Positions 54,474-64,000 of a DNA stretch of 64,000 nucleotides are shown one piece after another. The notes under the pieces were generated by a model. That model made no database searches and was not told where the DNA came from. It saw only the letters and a list, made by a program, of their open reading frames with translations. The stretch comes from Morinoia aosen. Taxonomy: Eukaryota; Arthropoda; Malacostraca; Amphipoda; Talitridae. How positions within the stretch are numbered: the stretch's first letter is position 1; each line of letters starts with the position of its first letter. The stretch spans positions 16,572,001-16,636,000 of the forward strand of contig CM059563.1 in the NCBI GenBank assembly GCA_030386875.1, in the 5' to 3' direction. Position numbers and translations under genes: made by a program.

Positions 54474-57283
54474 GTAACAATAGGAAATGGCTTGCATACA
54501 TGGCAAAGCAGGGAATGGAAAACTGCAATTGACTATATGATTGTGAATAGTAGAGCAAGAGAGTGTGTCAAGGAAATGTTTGTAGATGAAGATGATTTTG
54601 ATATTGATAGTGACCATAAAATGCTTGTGCTTGAATATAACTGGGGTAGAAAGGAGTCAATGCAAAAGGTCAGTAGTGTGAAAGAAAGTTGGCAGATAAA
54701 AAAGGCAAACTGGGAAGAATTTAAGAATGAATTGAGTAGGTATAACTGGAACAGGTGTGGAAATGTAAATGACCTAAATGGTGAGATTGCAAGAACCTTG
54801 TATGATGTGGCAGAGCAAAAGATTGGTAGAATAAAATGTAGGAAAGGGACAGGGAATGCCAGGTGGTTTACAAGTGAGATAAAGGAAGAACGAATGAGAA
54901 GAAAGACTTTAAATAAGAAACAACGCAGTATGAGGAAAATGTATGAAAGAAACAGAATTACTGAGGATGAATGGCAGAGTGCATGGAATGAGTACAAGGA
55001 CCAGCAGAAGAAAGTAAGGAGAATGATTAATGAGGCTAGAGTTAAAGAGGAGAGACACCAAGTTGAAAATCTAAGAAAGAAAGGTCCGGATGGAATAAAA
55101 GATTGGTATAAGTTTATACAAGGTAATGATAGAAGTAGTGAAGTTCAAGTTGATGAATTAGTAGTTAACGGTTGCAGTGTGCATGATAGGATGCAACTGG
55201 TGAAAGCAGTTGAAGAATACTGGGAGGACATTGGTGGAATGAATGAGCAGGTTACAGATAATGCACCCATAAACTTTCTGATTGATGAACGTGAACTGCA
55301 AATGGAAGACGAAATCACTTGTGAAGAGATTGTAAGTTTTTTGAAGAAAGTGAAAAATGGAAAGGCATGTGGCCCTGATAAGATCCCATATGAGTTCTAT
55401 AAATTTGGAGGAGAGAGTGTGGTCAGTATGTTGAAATGTTTATTTGATGAGATATGGAAGAGTGAAAGAGTACCGGATGACTGGAACAAGTGTAATGTAG
55501 TTCTGTTGCATAAGGGTGGACATAAGAGTATGAAAGAACTTAAAAATTACAGACCAATTGCACTGGGTGACACTGTATGTAAGATATTTTGTGGTATTTT
55601 GAATGAGAGAACGAAAAATTTAGTTGAGGAATTAGGAGTCCTAGGTGAAGAACAGAATGGTTTTAGGCAGGATAGACGTGGGGAAGATAATCTGTTTGTA
55701 GTGAGTGAAATAATTGAGCGAATGAGGAAGGATGATAAGAAGGTGTATTTAGCATTCCTGGATATTGAAAAAGCGTATGACAGAGTGGATCGGGTTAGGC
55801 TCTTTGAAGTTCTGAGAAAAGTTGGGTTTAGCAGAAAAATAGTAAAAATTGTACAAAGTCTGTATGAGAACACAAGCGCTATATACAGGTTAGGAAATTT
55901 GGAAACGGGGCAAGTGAGGAGTGTTAGAGGAGTGAGACAGGGCTGTACTCTGTCTCCCCTGTTGTTTGGATTGTACACAGAAGAATTAGCAGTTCGACTG
56001 AGAAGGAGTGGCTTAGGACTGAAAGTTGGTAATGAGAGACTGAGCTGTTTGTTGTATGCTGATGATGTGGTTGTGGTTAGTGGATGTGGACATGAACTGC
56101 AAAGGATGCTTGACATTGTGAACGGATATAGTACAGATTTCAAGATGAACTTCGGTGCCGACAAAAGCAAGGTTATGGTTATAAATAGTGATGAGACTGA
56201 TAGAGACAGACTGTGGAATATTGGAGAAATCAGAATAGGTGGAACAAAAGAATACAAATATCTAGGTTGTATGATAAGTGAAGATGGATACACTAAAACT
56301 AAGGGTGAGAAAGTGGCAAAAGCTATGCAGTGGAGTGGACGATTAAGTAGCGTGGCCAGATACAGAGCAAACAAGTATGAATGTGTGAGAGGAATGTGGA
56401 AGTATGTTGCTGTACCTAGTGTCATGTATGGTATGAGTGCTGGAATGGAAGTGATCATGAAAAGCTGGATGTAATACAAAATAAGGTAGGACGGTTAGCA
56501 TTGGGTGCTCCAAAATGGACAGCTACAGAAGCCATTAGAGGTGACTTTGGGTGGAGCCTATTTTCAGACAGAATGATGAAGGCGGTGCTGAATTATAAGG
56601 TGAGAATTGAAAGAATGCAGAATAGCAGATGGGTAAAGCGAATTTTTGAATGGAATCTGAGTGTAAGCTATTGGGAGAAAGTGTGTTGGGGGCATGCAAG
56701 GAAGCTTAGTATGCAAAAGATTATTCATGTTAGAATTGGGAGACCTGTGGATGACTGGAGTTTAATAAATCCTGGAGGTGTAGGGCCTGAGTGGGACTGC
56801 AAGAGGTGGAAGAAAGAGATTGAGAGGAAAACAAAAGAGTATGGATTGAATAAGTGGAGGCTTAGCATGGTGCGGAAGCCTACACTTGACTGGTATATGA
56901 AAAAAGAAGCACCTAAGTTTGAGATGTTCTATGATGGTAGTTTTGGAAGTCAACTCTTGTTTGCTGTGAGATGTAAGTCATTGAGTGTGAACAGACGTAC
57001 ATGGAGGTGGAATGAGAATAATAACAGATTATGTCAGCAGTGTATTAGTGGAGTGGAGGAAACAATTGAGCATTTTGTGCTGGAATGTAGTAAGTATGAG
57101 CAAGAGAGAGAAAGTTTTATGAATGTGGTGCTTGAGCAGTATGGAGAGAATGAGTGGTATGCCAGATGTGCTGAAGATGATTGCGGTATGAGCTGTCTTG
57201 CTGGATTGGATCAGGAGTGCAATATGAGTATCATTGAAGCTATGAAATTGTTTCTTGTGCGTGCCTGGAGTAAGAGACAGTGA
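54474..57283 (+). pseudogene. LINE ORF2, endonuclease end, RT and zinc knuckle (one frameshift)
   Basis: Resumes ORF2 after the hAT element. The endonuclease ends with IDYMIVNSRAR and DSDHKMLV. RT spans about 55340-56180, with GPDKIPYEFYK, NYRPIALGD, FLDIEKAYDRV (first Asp), GVRQGCTLSPLLF and CLLYADDVVV. The C-terminal knuckle, CQQCISGVEETIEHFVLEC, lies near 57035. A single frameshift near 56450 ends the first frame at 56474, and the remainder reads in another phase to 57283. ORF2 without the insertion is about 1,137 residues, normal for CR1-like LINEs. Otherwise open. Confidence 0.9.
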
Positions 57284-57535
57284 CTGGAATGAGCCAGTCA
57301 GGTAGAATGGTCAGTAATGACCCAATATGCCTGGGGATGGTGTTTTGACGCACTGGCTATCCCAGTGACGCCATCCAATGGCAGCTTGTGACAAGGATTG
57401 GTAAATCCTGAGTAGTTTAGTGGACAAGTCTGGTACCAGGCGCTGAACTCTTTGTGTGATAACTGTGGAGGGAATTGTAGGCCGTTACAAAGGCCCCGAC
57501 GCTGTCGGCCCTCAATTTCAAGTTCAAGTTCAAGG
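57284..57535 (+). other. LINE 3' UTR and short-repeat tail
   Basis: The 3' UTR starts GACTGGAATGAGCCAG and ends in a TTCAAG short repeat (57517-57535), not poly(A). CR1-like LINEs typically end in short repeats. The same UTR is found in the copies at 59763-59976 and 45140-45400 (minus). Confidence 0.8.
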
Positions 57536-57916
57536 TAAATCTCTGTACTGTGTTGTGAAAGGTATTTAAAGGAAATTACCGGTACGTTATTGTTATAAAT
57601 TTTATAGAAGTAAGCAAATAGTGGGCGCAGCACCATAATTGACGTACTCTAAATATTACATAGAGAAAGCGGGTATGTTCTATAGTTACCTAGAAAGAGA
57701 TAGGCCTTAGCTTATTTTGGCATGACGTAGGCTATAATGTGCGCTAGTTAGTTTTTATGTTGCCTTTCTTGTAAATTGTTGTTCTTAAATTCTGTTTAAG
57801 GTAACCGTTATTTGTTTCAACTAAAATTTATATTATCATCAATGCAAATTGGAAAATTGTTTTGAGTCATTTTTTTAAGTGTATAAGCCGTAACATAATT
57901 AATCATCTGGCATATT
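57536..57916. other. Unassigned
   Basis: About 380 bases of AT-rich sequence between the LINE tail and the foldback element. Nothing recognised. Confidence 0.4.
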
Positions 57917-58612
57917 TTTAACGGTCAATATTAAATATAATGTTGTCAACAAATTTCATAGTTTCGTAGGTATAGATGGGTAATATAGTCGATTTTAAGA
58001 CGTTTTACACGAATGACAATGTGCCCGGAAATGCTTAGTTTTCGAGTTATTTAAGTTTGAATTTATACGAACGGCGCTCCTGAATGGCCCTTTTAACACA
58101 AAAGCAGTCATTGTTTTAGCAATGAAAATGGAAGCTAACCCTATTACAAACGTAAAGAGGTGGGTCGTGAGGGGTAGCAACAGTTCTTTTAGTGAAAATT
58201 ATAAATAAAGCTTTCTATTGACGTTTGTTTACATTGATTCAAAGATGGCTGCCGCCATCTTCAGCCGGTTGGCGCCATGGCGGCAGTACCTTGGCGTCGA
58301 AGTAAACAAACGTCACTCAAAACCTTTATTTATAATTTTCACTAAAAGAACTATGCCTACCCCTCACGACCCAACCTCTTTACGTTTGTAATAGGGGGTT
58401 AGCTTCTGGTATTAATTAAATTACGCTAGCCCCGCGTGCTTCCATTGCGTGCACAAGCCAGCTTCAAAGTTGAATAATTTGAAAATAACGCATCGCCGGG
58501 CAAAATGTCATTCATGTAAAACGTCTTATAATCGACTATAGGTATTACCCATCTATACCTACAAAATTATGAAATTCGTTGACAACATTATATTCAATAT
58601 TGACCTTTTTAA
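57917..58612. mobile_element. Foldback element with about 330-bp inverted arms
   Basis: The left arm (57917 to about 58240) and the right arm (about 58290 to 58612) are inverted copies at roughly 80-85 percent. Matching strings include GGTCAATATT, GTAGGTATAGATGGGTAAT, AAGACGTTTTACA and TTCTTTTAGTGAAAATTATA. No coding. The outer ends are close to TTTTTAACGGTCAATATT and its inverse. No target duplication could be fixed. The centre holds AAGATGGCTGCCGCCATCTT. Confidence 0.8.
58251..58284. promoter_or_regulatory. YY1/Pho-like sites at the foldback centre
   Basis: GCCGCCATCTT at 58251-58261 matches the YY1 consensus in reverse, and ATGGCGGC at 58277-58284 is a second core. Whether they are bound is unknown. 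Confidence 0.4.
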
Positions 58613-58713
58613 CTTTATTTTATTGCATAATGCCACTTCAGTTTGTATGTTCCTACTGATTTTTTATTTTAAAATTTTTTTGAGTATCCTATTTCATAAA
58701 ATTTAATAAGGAA

Positions 58714-59163
58714 AGGTGGAAGAAAGAGATTGAGAGGCAAACAAAAGAGTATAGATTGAATAAGTGGAAGCTTAGCATGATGTGAAAGCCTACACTTAAC
58801 TGATATACGAAAAAGGAAGCACCTAAGTTTGAGATGTTCTATGATGGTAGTTTTGGAAGTCAACTCTTGTTTGCTGTGAGATGTAAGTCATTGAGTGTGA
58901 ACAGACGTACATGGAGATGGAATGAGAATAATAACAGATTATGTTGGCAGTGTAATAGTGGAGTGGAGGAAACAATTGAGCATTTTGTGCTGGAATGTAG
59001 TATGAGCAAGAGAGAGTTTTATGAATGTGGTGTTTGAGCAGTATGGAGAGAATGAGTGGAATGCCAGATTTGCTGAAGATGATTTTGGTATGAGTTGTCT
59101 TGCTGGATTGGATCAAAAGTGTAATATGAGTATCATTGAGGTTATGAAAGTATTTCTTATGCG
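58714..59163 (+). repeat. LINE copy, 5'-truncated ORF2 end (first part)
   Basis: Matches 56800-57260: AGGTGGAAGAAAGAGATTGA, then GATGTTCTATGATGGTAG. It has several frame-breaking differences. It ends at TTCTTATGCG, where CTTATGCG (59156-59163) is the target duplication of the MITE. Confidence 0.88.
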
Positions 59164-59754
59164 GGCTTAAGTCTCGCTGAGCGGCTTCGCCGCTCAGCGA
59201 GAATGAAAATGTTGATTATAACTGGAATTTGATGCTGATTCCGAATATGCGATTTGTTTTGACCGCTCTTGATTTTTTTTTATTTTTATTTTGGAAAGGC
59301 GGCTAGCAACAACTAAGGTGGTGCCCAAAGAATGCCATGTCCGTACAGGTTGGGTGGAACCCGGCCCTATCCGGTACTCAGGTCTTCAAGGCACGGTCTG
59401 ACCATGTTGGGTCGAGAATGGCAGAGTTCCGATCATGAGGTGGTGCAGGCCAAAGTATGCCAAGTCCGACCAGGTTGGGTCGAGAATGACAGAGTTTGGA
59501 TCATGGGGTGGTCCAAGCCAAAGTATGCCAAGTCCGACCAGGTTGGGTCCAGAATGGCAGAGTTCGGATCATGAGGTGGTGCAGGGCAAAACAAAAAACA
59601 TTAAAAATGTATATAAATTTAAAATTAAAAAAAATCACAAAAAATCGAGAACGATCAAAACAAATTGCAGATTCGGAATCAGCATCAAATTCCAGTTATA
59701 ATCGATATTTTCATTCTTGCTGAGTGGCTTCGCCGCTCAGCAAGACTTGTTCCT
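59164..59754. mobile_element. MITE with hairpin ends, 591 bp
   Basis: Flanked by CTTATGCG on both sides (59156-59163 and 59755-59762). About 110 bases at each end are inverted copies, with shared strings GAATGAAAAT, GATTATAACTGGAATTTG and GATGCTGATTCCGAAT. Inside each end lies a self-pairing hairpin: 59173-59201 is a perfect 13-bp stem with TTC loop, and 59716-59744 is the same with one mismatch. The middle is a 68-bp minisatellite. No coding. An 8-bp duplication fits hAT, P or Merlin types; the termini do not decide. Confidence 0.85.
59315..59590 (+). repeat. 68-bp minisatellite inside MITE
   Basis: Units start at 59437, 59505 and 59573 (GRGGTGGTSCARGSC), with a diverged partial unit upstream. 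CAAGTCCGACCAGGTTGGGT and GATCATGRGGTGGT are conserved. Short open frames over it follow from the repeat and are not genes. Confidence 0.9.
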
Positions 59755-59762
59755 CTTATGCG

Positions 59763-59976
59763 TGCCTGGAGTAAGAAACAGTGACTGGAATAAGCCAGTC
59801 AGGTAGAGTGGGCTGTAATGACCCAATGTGCCTGGGGATGGTGCTTTGACACACTGGTTGTCCCGGTGATGCCATCCAATGGTGGCTTGTGACAAGGATT
59901 GGTAGATCCTGAGTAGTTTAGTGGACAAGTCTGGTACCAGGCGCTGAACTCTTTGTGTGAAAAAAGTTCAAGTTCA
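59763..59976 (+). repeat. LINE copy, 3' end (second part)
   Basis: Continues the LINE after the MITE: TGCCTGGAGTAAGAAACAGT, the 3' UTR and the AAGTTCAAGTTC tail. Confidence 0.88.
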
Positions 59977-60764
59977 TATAATTTTGTAATAAAATATTTC
60001 AGGATATCACTACGTATATATCTATGGTCTATGTAAAATAGGATTCTATTTGATAGAAATCTGACCTATTTTTAAAAGCAAAATGTAGGGATATTTACTT
60101 CATTTATCAATGCAGATTAGAAGCTGTGTTCAAATCAGTTTTGATGTCCATGTAAAGCACATGTATACATAGTCTTATCTTACTTGGTACCTTAATGCTT
60201 GGATTTAAAATTATGTAATACTCAACCTATTCCAAGCAGTAGGGTATCTATTGGAGTGCACAATTTTGAAATGATCTATGTATAATGTCTGCCGCTGTTT
60301 ACGACAATCACTTCCACACGCTTTAAATAGTCTTGCCGCTTAATGGAAGCAATGTGCTTGTGACAATATATACCTAGTCTCTGTTGCTGAATAGGATCAA
60401 GTTGGACTTTTTTTTTAAATGTAAGAGTGAAAACTGCATATTTATTACAGTTTATTTAGAATTGTACATAAAAAATGACAGAAGAATGAATTTCAATTTG
60501 AATAATATCTGAAGTACAGATTTTAACTGGATTTTTATTTTTGGTATGCACTGGCAGTTTTTCTATTCAAGTACTGATGTAAAAAGAATAAATATTTCAA
60601 TAGAGCTCAAATACGTGTTTTTACAATCACTTATAGAATGATACATCTGAATATAACTGATTTTTTAGATACAAAGTCAAAAGGTTGAACAGAATGCATA
60701 AGAAGTATTTTGCTTACAAAAAAATAACATGTAAGATTTTTTAATTGAAATATTGCAAATATTA

Positions 60765-60815
60765 TTATTATTATTATTAATGTTAGAGGAGGTTATTATT
60801 ATTACTGTTATTAGA
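60765..60815. repeat. ATT microsatellite
   Basis: Imperfect (ATT)n interrupted by AATGTTAGAGGAGG. Confidence 0.85.
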
Positions 60816-61208
60816 GTATAATAAATATCAGTAAGTCAATAAATCTTAACACACCTTAGAAAACGAGCCAAAATGTTAACGACGTAGGTAGAAGAGCCCT
60901 CTCGTGCCCCACAATTAAGTACTACCCATATTGACGACTATTAAGACGCTGAACTCATTGTTCAACTTAAAATTATCTGAGGAAATGGAAAGAATGCCTG
61001 GCAACACTTTTTTGCTCACAGTTTTTATATTGTAGTCAGTGCTTGTATGTAGCATGCAAAATGAAACGGCAACTATATATAGATGCACTGCTGAATGGAC
61101 CATTTTTGGGACAAACTATGTGTAGTTCCGCCGCTTGAAATGGGTTAGTTTTACTCAATGTCTAATTTGAACTTAGACGTTATTCCTGACGGGGTTCAAT
61201 TTTGTGAT

Positions 61209-61300
61209 GCCTTGAGAGCCGTTTGTTGTATAAACAGATTTTACTGGTTCTAACGCCTTGAGAGCCGTTTGTTGTATAAACAGATTTTACTGGTTCTAAC
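61209..61300. repeat. 46-bp exact tandem duplication
   Basis: 61209-61254 and 61255-61300 are identical by eye (start GCCTTGAGAGCCG, end TTCTAAC). Exactness implies a recent slip or an assembly artefact. Confidence 0.92.
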
Positions 61301-61599
61301 TGCAACTCAACATTTGGTTTGTGCATTCTCATTATATTTGAGATAAAATATTGCTCTAAGGCATGTTGCAGTTTTACACTTACGGAAATTTTTTTCCAAT
61401 TGTACATACGTACTTGCTCCTAATTTAATGCTTCAAGGATGAGTCTGTGCAAGTTTGTAAGAATATGTAAGAGATCAGCATTGTAGATAATCTGTTATAT
61501 TGTATATTGGATGCTATTTCAACATTAGGTGGTGAAAATTGAGATGCGCTGCTTAATTTGACAACCAGAAATTGAATGTTGACAACTCTCCATAAATAA

Positions 61600-61813
61600 C
61601 CCTTTAATGCCCAAGTGGATTGTACTGTTCTCCTTCAAAAATAGCCTCAATACATTGTATTTCCCGTAAAATTAGTTCCCTGAAGGGTTTTTTGGACTGC
61701 ACTGTTGAGTGGCAGTTCCTTCCTCGTCCTGAAATCGATGAATATCTGATGCCAGTTTAATGATGGTGGTTGTGATAATGGTAACATGAGTACAAAATGT
61801 GGACGTTAAAGGG
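61600..61813. mobile_element. piggyBac-type MITE, 214 bp
   Basis: The ends are CCCTTTAATGCCCA and, inverted, CCCTTTAACGTCCA; both continue to TTGTAC. The flanks are ATAA on the left (61596-61599) and TTAA on the right (61814-61817); piggyBac inserts at TTAA. The short frame inside it, ending EIDEYLMPV before a TAA, is probably chance. Confidence 0.65.
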
Positions 61814-62820
61814 TTAAGGAAATAATAGTGGCCTGAATAAAAATCAAATGTGTATTGTGTCTGGCTAATAAAGCAGTCTCATGTTATTTTCTATTCTTAA
61901 ATTAAACTACTTACAAGCTAATGAAGTCCAAATTCCTGTATCTTTGCAGACAATTTTACCAATTCTGGAACTTAAGCTTCTTGACTGGGAAGGTCCATAC
62001 AAATAACGAAGACATCTCACTGGTTCAATTTCCAAATAACATGCGCGATTTTCTACCAGATCCAGTAAGTACTTCAAAAGTAATGAGTTGATCATTATTA
62101 GCATAGCTTAGTAGTTTAAAGTGCATGCCTTTTGGATAAAAAGTTATTAGTTTGATTGCTGATAATATGTACTCGGTGTTTCTTGTAAAAATGAAAAACA
62201 CAGCCACATTTTCCATTTGACAGCACATGTTAACTCAGGTGTCTGTCACTGGCCCTGGCATGACTGGGAGTAACCATCATTGCCTCTCAATGCTAGTTAT
62301 TGAACAAAAAAGCTATGTACAAGATATGTATCTATGTAATTCTAATAGAAATTTGTTGGTAGAGTACCTAATTTCTATTGTTATTCAATTCCATTCACTG
62401 TGCAGTATTACTTGTTTTTCATAACCAGACTAGTGAGGCATTACACATGTTGGAAAACATGACACGGTTACTAGAAGTATCCTTTATTGTTGAATCTGGT
62501 ATGTTTTACAGAGAAAGTATTAATGTTTGTTTTGAGTAATTAATGACGAATTGTGTTGAAATTTTGCTTGTAAATTTTTTGGTAATTAAAATTTGATTGA
62601 TTCTTTGAGTTTTTTCCACTTTTAGTCAACTTCTTTTATCAAATAAAAGGAAATGAAATGAGCTTTAATATTAAATTAGACACTTGCACTCCGTGTGAAA
62701 ATTATTCAGTTTGTTTTTGGTTTTACACACTGTTAATTGAATCTGCCCCGTTTCCATGTCAATAAAACTTGAAAAATTTGTTCATTACTAAAGATTACTT
62801 GAAAGATTTGTTCATTGCAG

Positions 62821-62958
62821 AGCCAGGAACCCGACTATTCCAGTGACTCAGACGATCCCTTGGGTGCAATAATAATGGACCCGGACAGTCCTGTCTCAGA
62901 TCCTCCCCAACCACCACCTGAGGCACAGGAGTCATCTGGCCAGCCTCAGAATAGTGAA
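62821..62958 (+). CDS. WD40 protein gene, acidic exon (WDR55-like)
   Basis: Acceptor TTCATTGCAG before 62821 and donor GTAAGT after 62958. 138 bases, phase 0 at both ends. Encodes SQEPDYSSDSDDPLGAII and a Pro-rich stretch (DPPQPPPEAQESSG). Acidic, Ser-rich and disordered, as in the N-terminal region of nuclear and nucleolar WD40 proteins. Reading on past the donor gives a stop after about 30 more codons, so the donor is probably used. The upstream exon with the start codon was not found. Confidence 0.65.
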
Positions 62959-63493
62959 GTAAGTACCCAGATTTGGTGTAATAGTGAAGCATATATCCAA
63001 ACTAGGGTTACAACTGTTTCCATATTCAATGTAATAATGAGCAATGTGTGAAGATAAGATGAAATCCAAAATTAGGTTTTCAAATTGAATGTGATATTGA
63101 AGTGTGGTTTTAGATGAAATGCCTTAATGTATGTTTGCACATTAAATATCATGAAGTTTGTTTTCAAATTAGGCTGTTTTCTGAATATTACTGTTTCTCA
63201 AGTAGATTTCCAAGTCTAAATCTTTGTACCGTTAGATTTTGTTTGATAGAATTGATGACAAATTCCCAATGAATGCTTCTACTGTTCAAAATTTTTATAA
63301 TTTGATTTAAAAATAAGCAATGATTAAGGTAATGAGAAATTTCCAATGAAAGATATTACTACTTAAAATTCTGGTGATCCTATTCAACGGTAAAATAATT
63401 AGTCTTGCAGTAATATTCAAGCATAATATATCATACTGTAACCTTTAAAACATTATAAGTTATCTAATATTGACACTTAAATGTGCATTGCAG
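62959..63493 (+). other. Intron of WD40 protein gene
   Basis: 535 bases, GTAAGT at the start and TGTGCATTGCAG at the end. AT-rich with no coding. Confidence 0.65.
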
Positions 63494-63720
63494 ACAGAAA
63501 AAGAAGAGGAAGAAGAAGAAGAAGGTAACTGGCTTTCCTCTGACAGTGATGAAGAGGAAAAGCAAGCTACTCTTGAAGAGGTTTTTGAAATTGAACCCGC
63601 GCCTGAGTGCGAGCGAGATCAGCCTGCTGACCTGGAAATCGGGGCGGAAGTTATAGACGTTGAATTTCATCCCTCTGCTCACCTGTTGGCTGTTGCGACC
63701 CTTGATTCTGAAGTTATTTG
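63494..63720 (+). CDS. WD40 protein gene, acidic exon and first repeat (WDR55-like)
   Basis: Acceptor GCATTGCAG before 63494; donor GTAAGT at 63721; starts in phase 0, ends two bases into a codon. Encodes a Glu run (TEKEEEEEEEGNW), more acidic sequence and then VIDVEFHPSAHLLAVATLD, the first strand set of a WD40 propeller (FHP, then LLAVATLDSEV). An acidic N-terminus leading to a first repeat with FHP and LLA fits WDR55, a nucleolar protein involved in rRNA production. Other acidic WD40 proteins remain possible because only one repeat is visible. The gene continues beyond the window. Confidence 0.6.
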
Positions 63721-64000
63721 GTAAGTCTCATTAGGAGCAAAGCATTGGATTGTCCACAAAAGTTCATGTCGATTTTTATAAGGGAAGAAAAACGCCAGTA
63801 ATCATGAGTCATTACATTTTCAATCAACCAAGTAAGAAACATTTTGTTACATGATACATACACATCTTTCCTTCAATTTAAAAATATCCGATTCTTAAAA
63901 TTGCTAGGGTTTCATTTCAAAGAATTAGCCAAGGTATCTTTCTAAGTTATCTAAAGAATTGAAATTTTTACTAAAAAGACTATTTTGCAAAAACCTGAAC
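63721..64000 (+). other. Intron of WD40 protein gene, runs off the window
   Basis: Starts GTAAGTCTC. No further exon by 64000. Confidence 0.6.

Larger units (their letters stand above)
59977..62820. other. Intergenic or intron, low repeat content
   Basis: AT-rich, with an (ATT)n tract, a 46-bp duplication and a small piggyBac-type MITE. The first exon of the WD40 gene probably lies here or is cut by a large intron; I could not identify it. No start codon with a following donor in the right phase stood out. Confidence 0.4.

Noticed and set aside
59332..59723. Short overlapping open frames
   Set aside because: They lie in the 68-bp minisatellite and have no start context.
61690..61760. Transposase C-terminus in the piggyBac MITE
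   Set aside because: About 20 codons ending EIDEYLMPV; too short and without upstream continuity.
1..64000. CRISPR array, operon, phage or bacterial defence island
   Set aside because: Tandem repeats here are minisatellites without unique spacers, and all coding is eukaryotic transposon or spliced host exon.

Overview
This is animal nuclear DNA. It has no operons or bacterial-type genes, and it holds spliced exons, metazoan retrotransposon families and tRNA-derived repeats. The mix (BEL/Pao, Ty3/Gypsy, Jockey-type and esterase-ORF1 LINEs, a Penelope-like element, hAT and piggyBac-type DNA elements) suggests an arthropod; this is inference and no species can be named. About 58 kb of the 64 kb is repeat-derived. 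The only convincing host gene is at the right edge.

Layout. 1-7313: nearly complete BEL/Pao element on the minus strand, 3' LTR cut by the window edge, gag-pol open except for one stop. 7365-13020: wreck of a long-LTR Gypsy element; its interior is reduced to an integrase C-terminus and it carries a piece of a second BEL-like leader and LTR. 13283-17110: two diverged copies of an LTR-like repeat and a CCCATGT-rich minisatellite. 17111-20590: AT-rich, with one weak exon candidate. 20591-24165: Jockey-type LINE (minus) missing the first half of its reverse transcriptase. 24205-25620: unrecognised open frame and inverted repeats. 26053-27554: truncated Penelope-like element (RT plus GIY-YIG) bracketed by 68-bp inverted repeats, with a hammerhead-like motif. 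29729-42318: second, decayed BEL/Pao element with 570-bp LTRs; a Gypsy element (35913-41026) sits in its leader.

42441-49735 is nested. A minus-strand LINE fragment is split by a 2.7-kb solo LTR (TSD TGAAG) and by a 610-bp hAT-type MITE (8-bp TSD). Next to it, a tRNA-derived SINE is cut inside the tRNA by a 2.8-kb solo LTR (TSD GATC). 49736-57535 is a nearly full LINE (ORF1 with zinc finger and GDS esterase, ORF2 with endonuclease and RT) cut within ORF2 by a 2,561-bp hAT element whose transposase lacks its middle. 57917-58612 is a large foldback element with YY1-like sites at its centre. 58714-59976 is another LINE copy, split by a 591-bp MITE whose two ends each form a hairpin and whose middle is a 68-bp minisatellite.

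59977-64000 is the low-repeat host side: a 214-bp piggyBac-type MITE, a 46-bp tandem duplication, and two phase-compatible exons of an acidic WD40 protein, tentatively WDR55, running off the right edge.

Relative ages follow from the nesting. Gypsy (35913-41026) is younger than the BEL element around it, which is younger than the LTR-like repeat it split. The hAT element at 51907 is younger than its host LINE. The two solo LTRs are younger than the LINE and SINE copies they interrupt. No coding element here looks autonomous as it stands: each carries at least one stop, frameshift, truncation or substituted catalytic residue.
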